Source: Corylus avellana (lineage: Eukaryota; Streptophyta; Magnoliopsida; Fagales; Betulaceae). From it: DNA of 64,000 nt. Below are positions 36,233-47,456 of this stretch, in pieces. The translations under genes were made by a program, and so were the position numbers. The notes beneath the pieces were generated by a model. It did not search any database, was not told the DNA's origin, and saw only the letters and a list, made by a program, of their open reading frames with translations. The stretch covers positions 27,857,900-27,921,899 of the forward strand of contig NC_081546.1 of assembly GCF_901000735.1 (NCBI RefSeq). The letters are read 5' to 3'. The stretch's first letter is position 1. Each line of letters opens with the position of its first letter.

Positions 36233-37330
36233 CTAGCCTCTTGGTAAGTTATAAGAAATAATGACCGGGATAGAGTCATCTATCCCTAAAAATGAAGATT
36301 TCAAATTACCTGGAACAGGGGCTTGGGGCTCATATGGCATCTTGGGAATAAGAGTTGGTGGTGAAGAAGCCTCAGTGCTCGCTTCCTTGCTTTTTTCCCG
36401 ATGTAGATCCTGTGGGACCTCAATTTGCTCCTCCTTCCTTTCTTCCATGTGGTTTTCGACCACCTCTCCACTCCTCAGTGTGGTGATAACTTGCTCATGA
36501 CAAGAAGTACTTTTTTCCTCCATGTAGTGTCCATCAAGATTGGCCATCGGCTGACTTTGAAACTCTTCTTCTTCCATCCTATTGAGGTGGTTGATGATTT
36601 GTTCAACATGAGCTTCCATCTTGGCGTCTATCTCGGCGAAGAATTGAGGGGTACAAAGTTCCTGTTGCGACTCCATAATCTGATTAGCTTCTTCATTTCA
36701 CTAATAGCCTTCAACACTTTATTTTGAAAGTCAGCATCTGAGAAAGGAGGTGGCTCCTCTGGGTATTGTTGTTGTGGAGGTGAGTAGATTGAAGAAGGCT
36801 CCTCTTCGTATTGTTGTTGTGGAGGCCAATAGATGGGTGATGGCTCCTCTTCGTGAGCTTCTATCTTGGCAATGGATTGAGAGTTCACCATCTCATAAAT
36901 AGCCTAACTCACCTCGCTCACAAGTTTCGACATCTTTTCTAAAAAAATTTCCTAAGAAGCTGACATTTTTTCTTGACAGTCAGGACCCATCGAAGGAGGT
37001 GGTTCGGTTTGGTTTTTCTACAGTGGAGTTGCTTGATATTGAGGGGAATATGATTGATCATTGAAATGCGGATCGGCTTGATGGTGCAGTTCATGAAATT
37101 GTGAAGCATAATTTCCAGGAGCTTGAGCTTACCACGAGAGATTAGACTAGTTGCTCCATGCCGGGTTATAGGGATCAGAATAAAGGTCATTCCCCGATTT
37201 AAAGAACGGTCTGATCAAATGCTCATAAGAATAATTAGAAAATTGTCCTACTGTAGGACAATCTCTAACATGATGATAAGGACTATAACAATATGAACAT
37301 GGTCCATGGGGTGTTGGAATGCCTCCCTAT
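36233..37330 (-). pseudogene. Gag-like remnant of the LARD element
   Basis: Reading minus from about 37325, HGPCSYCYSPYHHVRDC forms a CX2CX4HX4C zinc knuckle. Proline/tyrosine/glutamine-rich sequence follows with repeats (YWPPQQQYEEEPSS, YSPPQQQY), then an acidic region (36676-36233) with MEAHVEQIINHLNRMEEEEF. At least five stops break the frame. The composition resembles gag-like products of plant gypsy elements; the family assignment is tentative. Confidence 0.6.
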
Positions 37331-37439
37331 ATGAACTAAACTAATAGAATTAACATAAAATAACAACAGAAAAATAAAAATAAATAAAAATAAAAACTCA
37401 CAAACGGCCCTTAGGTGCACTGAAAATTTGGATGCCGAA

Positions 37440-37605
37440 TGCTACTAATACATTCGATCGCACGGTAGGGTACGCTCGAGTGTACTACCGTCGATGGGTG
37501 CGAGTGTAGGCGTGGAGGGATCGAGCGCAGAAGGTGGAGTGCGTACGTGCGCTCGATCGCACACGGGCTGCGCTTGATCGCAGTCACAGAGACGGGCAGC
37601 TACGG
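37440..37605. repeat. GC-rich leader segment with repeated CGATCGCA motifs
   Basis: Within an AT-rich element this stretch is strikingly GC-rich and repeats variants of GCTCGATCGCAC, such as TTCGATCGCACGG, GCGCTCGATCGCACACG and GCGCTTGATCGCAG. It sits about 130 bp inside the primer binding site, in the leader where packaging signals often lie. Confidence 0.6.
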
Positions 37606-37736
37606 ACCTGTTTGAGAATTCTAAAAATAAAAAAATCAAACACAAAAACAGAATTAAAGTTAGCAGCAGAAAACAGGAAATTAGATTATTAAGCTAAAAT
37701 TAATCCTTAAAATTTGACAATAAAACCGTTAAGTAG

Positions 37737-37754
37737 TCCCCGGCAACGGTGCCA
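37737..37754 (-). other. Primer binding site of the LARD element
   Basis: Minus-strand TGGCACCGTTGCCGGGGA is separated from the LTR end (ACATCA) by five bases. It is the primer-site type widespread in plant gypsy elements. Confidence 0.85.
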
Positions 37755-37759
37755 AAAAT

Positions 37760-38478
37760 TGATGTGCTATTTTTGTGATCAAAAATATGAATTATAAAAT
37801 TACCACTCACAATAGGACGAATCCCGTAGAATAGGGCTATATTGAGGGTGTCGAACCTCAAGGACTGCAGGGGTTTTATTATCAAAATTCGAAAGATTAA
37901 AATTAACTTAATTAAAAAAAGAATTGATTTAATTTTCTTTAAAACTTAAAGTGTATGAAAATAAAAGAGATTTAAAATAAGAGAGAGTGTAGGGTATTGA
38001 CTTCATCTCTATCCGCACAACAATGGTTAATCATAATTAATCCCAGAAATTCATTCTATGCATATTATAAATAAACAAGAAACTACCTTATTAAAGAATA
38101 AGCATAATCTATCTTCGGTTGCCACGGATCGTCCACCTAACCACTAAGATGCGGTACGATCCGTCTTCCCTAAGTATAAATTATCAAATTCTTTAACAGA
38201 ATACATACAATCAATGAATAAGTGTAACCCATCTTCAGTTGGCACAAACTGTCTACCTAAATTACACTAAACTAGGGTGAAGTACAATCCGTCTTCCCTA
38301 GGCATGGCCTATCAAATCCTATTGATCATATGTCAATTAAACCCATTGTATAACCATCATCCTCATAATCACAGAAAACAAGAATGATTTGAGATCAATA
38401 AAAGTAAAATACTTTCTAAAACAAGAGAAGAATTTCACAAATATTGATTTTGGAATTTAAGAGCAATTGCATTTAATA
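37760..38478 (-). repeat. 5' LTR of the LARD element (incomplete)
   Basis: It begins TGATGTGCTATTTTTG on the plus strand and runs into the gap at 38479. The corresponding other LTR shows only its opposite end (34383 to about 34528, ending CGCTTATCACA), so the two visible pieces do not overlap. Confidence 0.7.
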
Positions 38479-38578
38479 NNNNNNNNNNNNNNNNNNNNNN
38501 NNNNNNNNNNNNNNNNNNNNNNNNNNNNNNNNNNNNNNNNNNNNNNNNNNNNNNNNNNNNNNNNNNNNNNNNNNNNNN
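38479..38578. other. Assembly gap (100 N) between the LARD element and TNL-C
   Basis: It hides the outer end of the LARD LTR and its junction with the TNL-C LRR exon. Confidence 0.98.
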
Positions 38579-41500
38579 TGTTTCCAACACTCAACAATGG
38601 CAATGCCAAAGATGTGGTTCTTACCCCAGGCTTTGGTGGCTCCCATGTATTAACCGATTGAGATCTTCTAGGTTCTAAGAATATTGCCAATGACATGCAC
38701 TCCCTAGCTTGCACTTCTATTATATTTGGTGGAAGTCGGAAAATTTCTCGAAGTTGCTTGCATTCATTCAAATTAAGGATCTCCAAGTGTTGCAACTGAT
38801 AAATGCTATTCGGAAGACTCATGAGGTTTATGCAAAAGTGTAGATTTAATGTTTTAATCGTACACAGGTATCCGATGGATGAAGGCAGTTCTTTTATACC
38901 AGTACAACAACTAAGAGAAAGTTCCTTCAAATGTTGCAACTTATGAATGCTATCAGGAAGATTTGTAAGGTTTGTGCAACCGTATAGAATAATATGTTTA
39001 ACCCCAACAAGGTACCCAATAGATGAAGGAAGTTCCTCTATACCAGAATATTGCAAGTTTATGTACTCTAAACATTCCATTTGACACTCAATTTCAGGAA
39101 ACTTCTTAAGCCTTGAGCTTTCAAAAAGGTTAAGATATTTTAGAGATCTCAACTTGAATCTTCTCGGAAAACTCGTAAGATTAGAGCAGCTTTCAAGATT
39201 CAAACGAACAAGCTCATCAAGGAATCCAACTGAACGATGAACCTTAACTAAATTTCTACAACACTTAAGATTCAATTCTTCTAAATTTGGAATACTTGAA
39301 ACATCCGGGATTTTTCTTAGGAATTCACAATAAGAGAAATCCATAATTTTCATGTTTTGGAAATTCTGTAAGAAAAAAAAAAAAAAAAAAAAAAGGAAAT
39401 AGATTAGTTTGAACTTAAAAAGAAGTTTACAAAGCAATTGAAAACAAGAAAGATTAAAAACAATAATTCTACCTGCACTCTGTCCAATTTCTTGAGCTTA
39501 CTATGCATCATCCTTAACTTAACAAGATCCTTTCCATAAAAAATATTGGATGGCAGAGATTCTCCAGGATAGTTAGGCCAATCAAGCAATCTTAACTTAT
39601 TAGAGAGAAAATTAGGCTCCTCAGAAAAGCGTGCATTACGATGTATAAGCATTTTGAGCCTTTTCATCTTCTTGAAGGCTTTGGAATTCAAGCGTATCAC
39701 ATTTGATTCAGGCAAATTTATCAACATGCCCTCAACTTTTTTTGTTCCCTAGCAAGACAATGCATAATTAAGTGTACAGGCAAAATCGTTACNNNNNNNN
39801 NNNNNNNNNNNNNNNNNNNNNNNNNNNNNNNNNNNNNNNNNNNNNNNNNNNNNNNNNNNNNNNNNNNNNNNNNNNNNNNNNNNNNNNNNNNNTGAAACCA
39901 CAATCTACTGCGCTTGCCAGGTTCTTTGGGTGATTCTTGTCGAACAATTTCTCTACCCATTTTTTGTAGCAAGTCATGCATCTCCAATGATTTGTAAGAC
40001 TTAACTGGGTTAGGCCAATACTTAATATACTTATGATCATCAACATATATGAGAGACTTATCCAAAAGCACTTTTATACCATAATCTGGAAAGAAACCAC
40101 GCTTGTCTAGTATTTTACTGACATGATCTAATTCTTCTCCTTTGAAAAAACATGCAATGTCAAGGAAAATATCTTTCACGGTATCCTCCAACCCATCATA
40201 ACTTATTCTAAGTATTTCTTGAATTTTTTTATTAGGAATTCTTTTAAACCTAAATAATGCACTTTTCCATTCATGCAAACATTTACCAAATAGATCTGAA
40301 CCCAGCACTACTAAAGCTAGTGGAAGGCCCCCGGCATAACTTATTACTTCTTTTGTCAATTCCACAAAATCGTTGCTAGGTTCATCACGTTTGAAAGCGT
40401 GCCAACTAAAGAGTTGAAGAGCTTCATTATCATCCAACTCATTCACTTGGTATGTTGAATCAATTCCATGTGTAGTAAGTAAATGTTTATCTCTTGTTGC
40501 TATGATGATTCTACTTCCTAAACCAAACCAATCACCATTTCCAGCTAACTTTTCTAGTTGGATTGACTAATCCACATCATCAAGAACTAAAACTACTCTC
40601 AAACTGCAAAGCCTCTTCTTTATCAAAGTAATTCCTTGATCAACATTGTCAATTGTTGGACTTGAGCCTCCTAACATCTTAGAAAGAAGTTTATTTTGCA
40701 AATTGACCAGACCATCCATTTGGCCGGAAGTTTCTCTAATGTTTCCAAGAAAACAACTACCTTCAAATTGAGAAGCAATCAAGTTGTAGATGGCTTTGGC
40801 GATAGTTGTCTTACCAATTCCACCAGTTCCGAAGATTCCTACCATGCGTGTACTATCATTCTTCTTAATATCTAAAAGCAACTTCACATCATGTACACGG
40901 GGCTCTATTTGAATTGGATATTGGGCAACTTGGAAGTATGTCTTTTTGAGTAATATCAAATTCACCCATTCAATAATTTCGTGAATAAATTCAGGTTCAT
41001 TCCTAGCAATACAAAATTTGTAAAAATACATTTTACGTTAAAAATGATTAATTTTCAAAATATGATCTTAATATAAATGAAAGCTTTAATGAATTTAGAA
41101 TTCTTTATGATAAGATAAAAAGAGTTGTTAGAAATACTTGTTTTCCAAATGCTTTCCAGACAAATTGGCCGCTTCTGTTAGGGCTATCTTCCACATTTGC
41201 ACCTTCATTTCATTATTCTTGAACCTTTGTTCATGTTTAGTGAATGCTTCTCCAACAATATTGGCTTGATTTCGTACTTCCGACGGATCCACATTGTAAA
41301 ACAACGGTAAAACTTGTTGCCCCTTTGTTTTTCTACACTCAAGGATCTTCATTAGCTCGTCCAAGCACCATTTAGACGATGCATAGTTTTTAGAAAATAT
41401 AATGATCGAAATCTCTGACTCTTCAATGATTTTGAAAAGTGCTGGTGAAATTTCCTCTCCACTTCTAAGCTTCTCATCCATGAAGGTGTGGATTCCATTT

Positions 41501-41631
41501 TGACGCAGAGCGGCGCATAGATGGGCAGCAAAAGTCTTGCGAGTATCTTCACCTCTAAAATTCAAGAATACATCCCATCTAGAAATGGGAATGAGTGAAG
41601 AGGAAGACGACGGAGCTCGGTGAAAGGCCAT
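38579..41631 (-). pseudogene. TNL-C: TIR-NBS-LRR gene with a nonsense codon and missing 3' end
   Basis: Exons on the minus strand are 41631-41138 (TIR), 41002 to 39893 (NB-ARC, running into a gap), 39748-39473 and 39365 to 38579 (LRR). The start at 41631 (MAFHRAPSSSSS) matches TNL-A; an upstream ATG exists but lies in leader-like sequence. The TIR has DVFLNFRGEDTR and WCLDEL with the predicted catalytic glutamate. The NB-ARC has GTGGIGKTT and kinase-2 LVLDDVD followed directly by TAG (40569-40567), where paralogues have lysine. Downstream, GSRIII, GGLPLAL, ACFFKG and MHDLLQ are all intact in the same frame. The LRR exon keeps about ten repeats, then stops at the gap next to the LARD element, so the C-JID is missing. 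A truncated TIR plus partial NB product is possible. Confidence 0.9.
39793..39892. other. Assembly gap (100 N) in TNL-C at the exon 2/intron 2 border
   Basis: The gap starts after SRLWF of the NB-ARC exon and resumes in intron 2 just before exon 3. It lies in nearly the same gene position as the gap in TNL-A. Confidence 0.98.
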
Positions 41632-41964
41632 GGGCAAAGTTGCAAGAGCACCAGTTACTAGAGAAAATTGGAAGAGAATCGCATAACCACTAGCTATACC
41701 TCCTTCATTAAAATATATACAAAAGTCGACGCCTCGGTGCACGATGTGAAAAGAATGTGAAAACAAAAATGATGACGTTGACCACTCTGTGTTAGCAACG
41801 TCCTTTTCTATTCAGGAAAAGAAATATGAATACATGACAAGAGTCATCATAAAAGGAGGCACACAGCGGAGTGGGTGACCGACATTAAAAAGTCACGCCT
41901 TAAAAAAAGTAATATTCAAGGTGGTCCATTGCTATTCCCTTTTCCTTATCCTTTTTTTCGATCA

Positions 41965-42472
41965 GATCCCATTAATTATAGGAGAATTAAAGATTCTCTA
42001 ATTTTTAATTTTGGTTACTCATTTTTATTTAATAGTTCATATGATGCCATGTGTCCCACTTAAATTAAATAATAAAATATTAATTAATTTTAAAAAAAAT
42101 TAAAATCAAATAAAAAAAAAGGTGGCTGGCTACCCCAGTTGAGTTTAGAATGACCAAAGTCACCCCAAATCGACACTCCATTGCCCTTGGGGGTGGCAAG
42201 GGCCAAATAAAAAAATTTAAAAAAAAAATTGAAATTTTTTTTAGCCTTGGAGTGGCCGGAGCCACCCCTAGACTTAACTAGGATGGCCCGCCACTCAAGT
42301 TTTTTTCATTTGATTTTAATTCTTTATTATTTTTAATTTTATTTTCAATTTAAAAATTAATTAATATTTTATTATTTAATTTATGTGAAACACGTGACAT
42401 CGTATAGGTTGATGAATAAAAATAGACAATCCGAATTAAAATTTTAAAAATTTTCAATTTTCTCAATAATTA
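41965..42472. mobile_element. Long-TIR MITE upstream of TNL-C
   Basis: The left arm (about 41975-42110) contains GATGCCATGTGTCCCACTTA and TTAAATAATAAAATATTAAT. The right arm (about 42300-42460) contains the inverted counterparts, including ATTAATATTTTATTATTTAA and ACACGTGACATCGTA. The centre is GC-richer with GGTGGCTGGCTACCCCAG and GGCCGGAGCCACCCCTAG, like the centre of the 21451 MITE. No ORF is convincing. Confidence 0.7.
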
Positions 42473-43376
42473 GAAGGGTCCTCATCCATTCTTTCCGTAT
42501 TCCTGATTTGAATAAGAAAAATATAAAATATAAAATATAAAAAAAAGTGGGTCCATAGTTCAAAAGAAGAAAATAATTGCACCATAACAGATTAGTCCTT
42601 GCCGACAAGAGTTTTTTTTTTTTTTTTTTGTCCTCCCTTTAGCTCTATGCTTTTGAAGCCGACAAGAGCGATATACGGCGGACGTTAGTCACGTTACTAG
42701 TCTAACGAGGACAGATTTGTAGAACATGGCCTCTGGACCTTAAAAAGATAAAAAAAATAAAAATAAAAATAAAAAAGTTAAAAGCAGTCCTCCAAAGAGT
42801 AACTAAACAACACGAACAACATGAGGATGGCTCATGTGGGTGTGTGTGGCTCGTGTGAAGAGTGGTCGTGAGAGAAACCTATGATGAGGGTGGCTCATCG
42901 TAAACAGCGTTCGGGGGTGGGCTGCCGTCCATGGGGAGAGAGGAAAGATTGATTTTAACAATGGATTGGAGATTTTGAAATTTGAAAATTTTGACGGTAG
43001 TAGCTTGTCCTTGGAGATGTAGGTGGTATGTCATCAATGGTACTTGGTGTTCATGGTCTCCGATGGCCGCCCACTGGTTAGGACAGAGGGAAGAGGAAAG
43101 AGAGAGAATTAAGGATATTATAAGAATAAAAAACGGCAATTAGTTCATTAATTTTTTATTTATTTATATTTTTCCCAAAATTCAATCATTTATAAATAAA
43201 TAAATAAATAAATTTTAAAAAGTACAGTGAATTGGAGGCAAGCATAAGGTTCAACGTAGCCGTTGGGAGATAATGANNNNNNNNNNNNNNNNNNNNNNNN
43301 NNNNNNNNNNNNNNNNNNNNNNNNNNNNNNNNNNNNNNNNNNNNNNNNNNNNNNNNNNNNNNNNNNNNNNNNNNNN
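42473..43376. other. Spacer and assembly gap before the first copia element
   Basis: No gene is supported. 43277-43376 is a 100-N gap that hides the 5' part, including any LTR and gag, of the following copia element. Confidence 0.7.
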
Positions 43377-46300
43377 TCTTCCTCTTCCACTGCTACTCTT
43401 GCTCAGTTAGGCACTGCATCTCACTGTCTTTTATCCTCCACTAGCAACCCGTGGGTTATCGATTTTGGCACCAATGAACATATGACTGGTTCGTCTACTT
43501 TCCTCTTTGATTATCATCTTGTCGCATCACCTAGAAGTGTCCCCCTAGCTAATGGTTCCCTATCCAAAGTGGTCGTCTCAGGCACTACCCATCTGAGTCC
43601 TAGCATTGAGTTGTTGTCTGTTTTACATGTTCCTGGTTTTCCTTTTAATTTGTTATCTATTAGTCAAATCACAAAATCCCTTAACTGTTCAGTTAGTTTT
43701 TATCCTTTTCTGTGCATTTTTTAGGATCTCAAGACGAGGAGGATGATTAGTATGGGGCATGAAGTTGATGGCTTATATTATCTCGATCTAGCACCTACAC
43801 CTCCCTCTCGTGCGTTGCAGTCATTGGCCTCCGCTCTTCAGTGGCATTGTCGTCTTAGTCATCATTCCCTTTCTACGTTGAAGCATCAAGTCCCAAGTCT
43901 TCGTCATGAGGCGTCTGTGCCTTGCGAAGCTTGTCAGCTTAGTAAGCATCAACGTGTCTCGTTTTCGTCCCGTGTTGTTAGTAGGGTTTCTAGTGCTTTT
44001 GAGTTAGTTCATTCTGATGTATGGGGTCCAATTAATATCGTAGCCAATAAATTCCACTATTTTGTGACCTTTGTGCATGATTTTTCTCGTATGACATCGT
44101 TATTTTTAATGAAAAATTGTTCCGAGTTATTTTCTATTTTCCAAATTTTTTGCAATATGATTAAGACTCAATTTGCTTAGAAATTTCATATCTTGCTTCG
44201 GATAATGCTAAAGAATATACATCTCATTCTTTTGCCTCTTATTTGTCTGATAAATGCATTATCCATTAAACATCCTGTGCTCACACTCCACAACAAAATG
44301 GTGTGGCTGAACGCAAAAATCGTCATTTATTGGATGTCGCACGTTGTTTCTTAATTCATATGCATGTTCCCAAACAATTTTGGAGTGATGCTGTTCTCAC
44401 TGCTTGTTATTTAATTAATAGAATGTCCTCCTCGGTCTTAGATGGTACCTCTCCTCATTCTCTTTTATATCATTCTTCATCCCATTCTCCTTGCCATTGA
44501 AGGTTTTTGGGTGTGTTTGCTATGTTCATAATTTGGGTCTCGGATTTGATAAGCTTGACCCTCGTGCTACTAAATGTGTGTCTTCCTTGGGTATTCCACA
44601 ACTCAAAAGGGATACCGTTGCTATAGTCCGGTTCTTCGACGCTACTTCACTAATGCCGATGTCACATTTGATGAGTCTCTCCCCTATTTTCCTGCTACTA
44701 CCTCTTTGGGTGACTCTTCCCTTGAGCCTGATGTCGAGTCTCTTCTGCTGCCTGTTCCTCTTCTCTCTGTGCCGAACTCTCCTTCCCCTCCGGTCTTGCT
44801 GCCTCACCGCCAGCCTGCTCCACACCAAGTTTATCAATGCCGACTTCGACCATCAACTCTTGCACTGCCATCATCATCCTTATCGTCTCCAAATCCGCTG
44901 CCTCCACATCCATCCGACCACTTGCCTATTGCCCTACGGAAAGGTACACGTTCTTGAACTACCCAACATCCTATCAGTCAGTTCGTCTCCACTAGTTCTT
45001 TATCTCCTACACTTTCTTGCTTTATTTCCCATCTCTCTAGTGTTTCTATTCCTAAGACAATGCATGCTGCAATATCTGACTCTGGTTGGAGGCAAGCTAT
45101 GGAATTGGAAATGAAGGCCTTGCATCACAATGGGACATGGGAACTTGTTCCCTTACCACCTAATAAGAAAACTGTTGGTTGCAAATGGGTCTGCATAGTT
45201 AAGTTTCATCCTGATGGTTCGGTTGAAAGATTGAAAGCTCGGTTGGTTGCTAAGGGAAATACGCAAACGTATGGTATTGATTATTATGACACTTTTTCTC
45301 TTGTAGCCAAAATTTCATCTATTCGAGTTCTTATTTCCATGGCTACTAATCTTGATTGTCCATTGTTTCAATTGGATGTCAAAAATGCCTTTCTACATGG
45401 GGACTTGAGTGAGGAAATTTATATGGAGCAACCACCTGGGTTTGTCGCTCATGGGGAGTCTCAGGGCTATGTCTCTAAATTAAGAAAGGCATTGTATGGT
45501 CTCAAGCAATCACCGCAGGCATGGTTTGGAAAGTTCTCTGAAGCGGTATTGAAGTTTGGTCTTCAGAGATATCAGACAGATCATTCAGTATTCCACTTAC
45601 ATACTAGTGCTGGCTATAGTCTCCTTGTGGTATATGTAGATGACACTGTTATTACTGGAGATGATTCAGGAGGCATTGCCCGTTTAAAACAATTCCTACA
45701 GAATCAATTTCATACAAAGGATTTGGGCAAACTTCGATATTTTCTAGGCATTGAAGTTGCTAGATCTCAAACAGGTATCAACTTATCCCAGAGAAAGTAT
45801 GCACTTGACTTATTAGAAGAGACAGGTCTTTTGGGTTCTCAACCAGTTGATGTTCCAATGGATCCAAATAAAAAATAACTAAAGGATGAAGGCGAATTAT
45901 TTGAAGATCCCGGCAGATACCGTCGTCTAGTTGGGAAGTTGAACTATCTTACTATCACCAGGCCAGATATTTCATATGCCGTTAGTGTTGTTAGTCAGTT
46001 CTTGGATGCTCCTCGGGTTTCACATTGGGAAGCTGTTACTCGGATTATTCATTATGTAAAGAGACAACGTGGCTTAGGAATATTATATAGACCAAATGGA
46101 CATCTTAGGGTAGAAGGTTTTACTGATGCAGATTGGGTAGGTTCTCCTTCAGATAGATGGTCTACTACAGGATATTGCACATTCTTTGGTGGTAATCTTG
46201 TAACTTGGAAGAGTAAGAAACAGACAGTGGTGGCACGATCTAGTGCTGAAGCAGAGTACAGGGCAATGGCTCATACGACTACTAAGTTGACATGGTTACA

Positions 46301-46424
46301 ACATTTTCTTCAGGAGATTGGTTTCTCGACTGCTACTCCTATACCATTATCTTGTGATAACTAAGCTGTTATACATATTACATCTAACCCAGTTTTTCAT
46401 GAAAGGACTAAACACATTGAGCTT
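43377..46424 (+). mobile_element. Decayed Ty1/copia retrotransposon, pol only
   Basis: Blocks in order are the protease/GAG-pre-integrase side (NPWVIDFGTNEHMTG, where the protease site reads DFGTNEH), GAG-pre-integrase with WHCRLSHHSLSTLKHQ, and integrase core (ELVHSDVWGPI at about 44000). Integrase continues with HTPQQNGVAERKNRH (about 44287), followed by the linker. Reverse transcriptase is 45060-45878 (KNAFLHGDLSEEIYM, YVDDTVITG) and RNase H is 45939-46364 (DADWVGSPSDRW, SSAEAEYRAM). Stops at 43724, 44180, 45878 and 46364 and frame changes near 44500-44960 inactivate it. The 3' end is cut at RTKHIEL (about 46420), with no LTR. Confidence 0.9.
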
Positions 46425-47356
46425 TTTTTGGGCTTTCTTTAGGGCTTTTCGGGCTTATTTTTTTTGGGCTTTTTGGGCTTTTTTTTTTTAACCTTTTTTT
46501 GGTATTTTTAGTGTCTTCTTGGGCCCAATTGCTATAAAAAGAGCCCATATTGAAAAATCAAAAATATTTGACCCAAAATTTACATTTACTTGTACTTTAA
46601 AAAAATTTCCTTAAATATTAAATCATAACCGGTTAACTTTTTTCTAAAAAAAAATTCAACACAACATATAAAAAAAAGTTCAGAATTCAGACAACTGTCA
46701 CAACATATAATGATAATACATTAATACTTAAATTGTGTTTATAAGTAACACATTGGTCATTGTTTAATCCAATATCAATTACTTAATTTGATATTATACG
46801 AATCATATCATCATTGTACATTAATAATATGATTCACTTGAAGTCTTGAATAAAGTATTTGAATTGTCATTGAATCATATGATTAAATATTGATATTATA
46901 CATTTATATTATTCATATGCATATGTAGACTTATATAAACTTATAACATATATAGACTTATAAGTTTATAACATACATTGGAAATAAGTCTCTAGATATT
47001 TAATTGTTGTATTAGTATGAATTGGTATACTTATGAGTTATGTCATATTATATATGTATAATTTGTTATTATATAATCAAATGATTTAATGATCAATTGA
47101 TCATATGATATAATCATATAAATTATAGTGATAATATATTAATACTCAAATTGTGATTTAATTATTTTTAAAAAAAATTGTGATTTAATGATCAAGTGAT
47201 TATATGATATAATCATATAAATTATAGTGATAATATATTAATACTCAAATTGTGATTTAATTATTATTTTTTTTAAATTGTGATTTAATGATCAAGTGAT
47301 TATGTTATATGTATAAATATTTTTATAATTATAATTATAAAAATATATTATATAAA
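46425..47356. other. AT-rich spacer with low-complexity and tandem repeats
   Basis: 46425-46500 is a GGGCTTTTT-rich simple repeat. The rest is over 80 percent A/T by eye. No gene is seen. Confidence 0.65.
47082..47310. repeat. Tandem repeat of about 100 bp
   Basis: The phrase GATTTAATGATCAAGTGATT (first copy GATTTAATGATCAATTGATC) starts units at about 47082, 47181 and 47281. The first two are near-identical over their length, and the third is cut off before the gap. Confidence 0.8.
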
Positions 47357-47456
47357 NNNNNNNNNNNNNNNNNNNNNNNNNNNNNNNNNNNNNNNNNNNN
47401 NNNNNNNNNNNNNNNNNNNNNNNNNNNNNNNNNNNNNNNNNNNNNNNNNNNNNNNN
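47357..47456. other. Assembly gap (100 N) at the 5' end of the Sirevirus-type element
   Basis: The 5' LTR, primer site and gag of the second copia element are not visible and would lie here. Confidence 0.97.

Larger units (their letters stand above)
34383..38478 (-). mobile_element. Non-autonomous gypsy-like element (LARD type), gag only
   Basis: On the minus strand a PBS (37737-37754) follows an LTR beginning at 37760 on the plus strand, and a PPT-like tract (AAGTTTGGGGG, 34530-34540) precedes the other LTR. Only gag-like sequence is recognisable between them, with no protease, RT or integrase in about 3.2 kb. This fits a large retrotransposon derivative that needs enzymes from elsewhere. 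Both outer LTR ends fall in 100-N gaps (34283-34382 and 38479-38578). Its right neighbour is the LRR exon of TNL-C, but its left neighbour is not the rest of that exon. Confidence 0.75.

Noticed and set aside
41632..41766. N-terminal extension of the TNL-C TIR ORF
   Set aside because: The extra 45 residues translate leader sequence. Comparison with TNL-A places the start at 41631.
44491..45114. 207-residue frame in the copia linker
   Set aside because: Out of frame with integrase and RT and overlapping a better frame (44574-44957); it reflects decay of the copia pol linker.
46425..46500. GGGCTTTTT-rich stretch as a telomere-like or regulatory repeat
   Set aside because: Irregular simple repeat without the plant telomere unit; low-complexity DNA.
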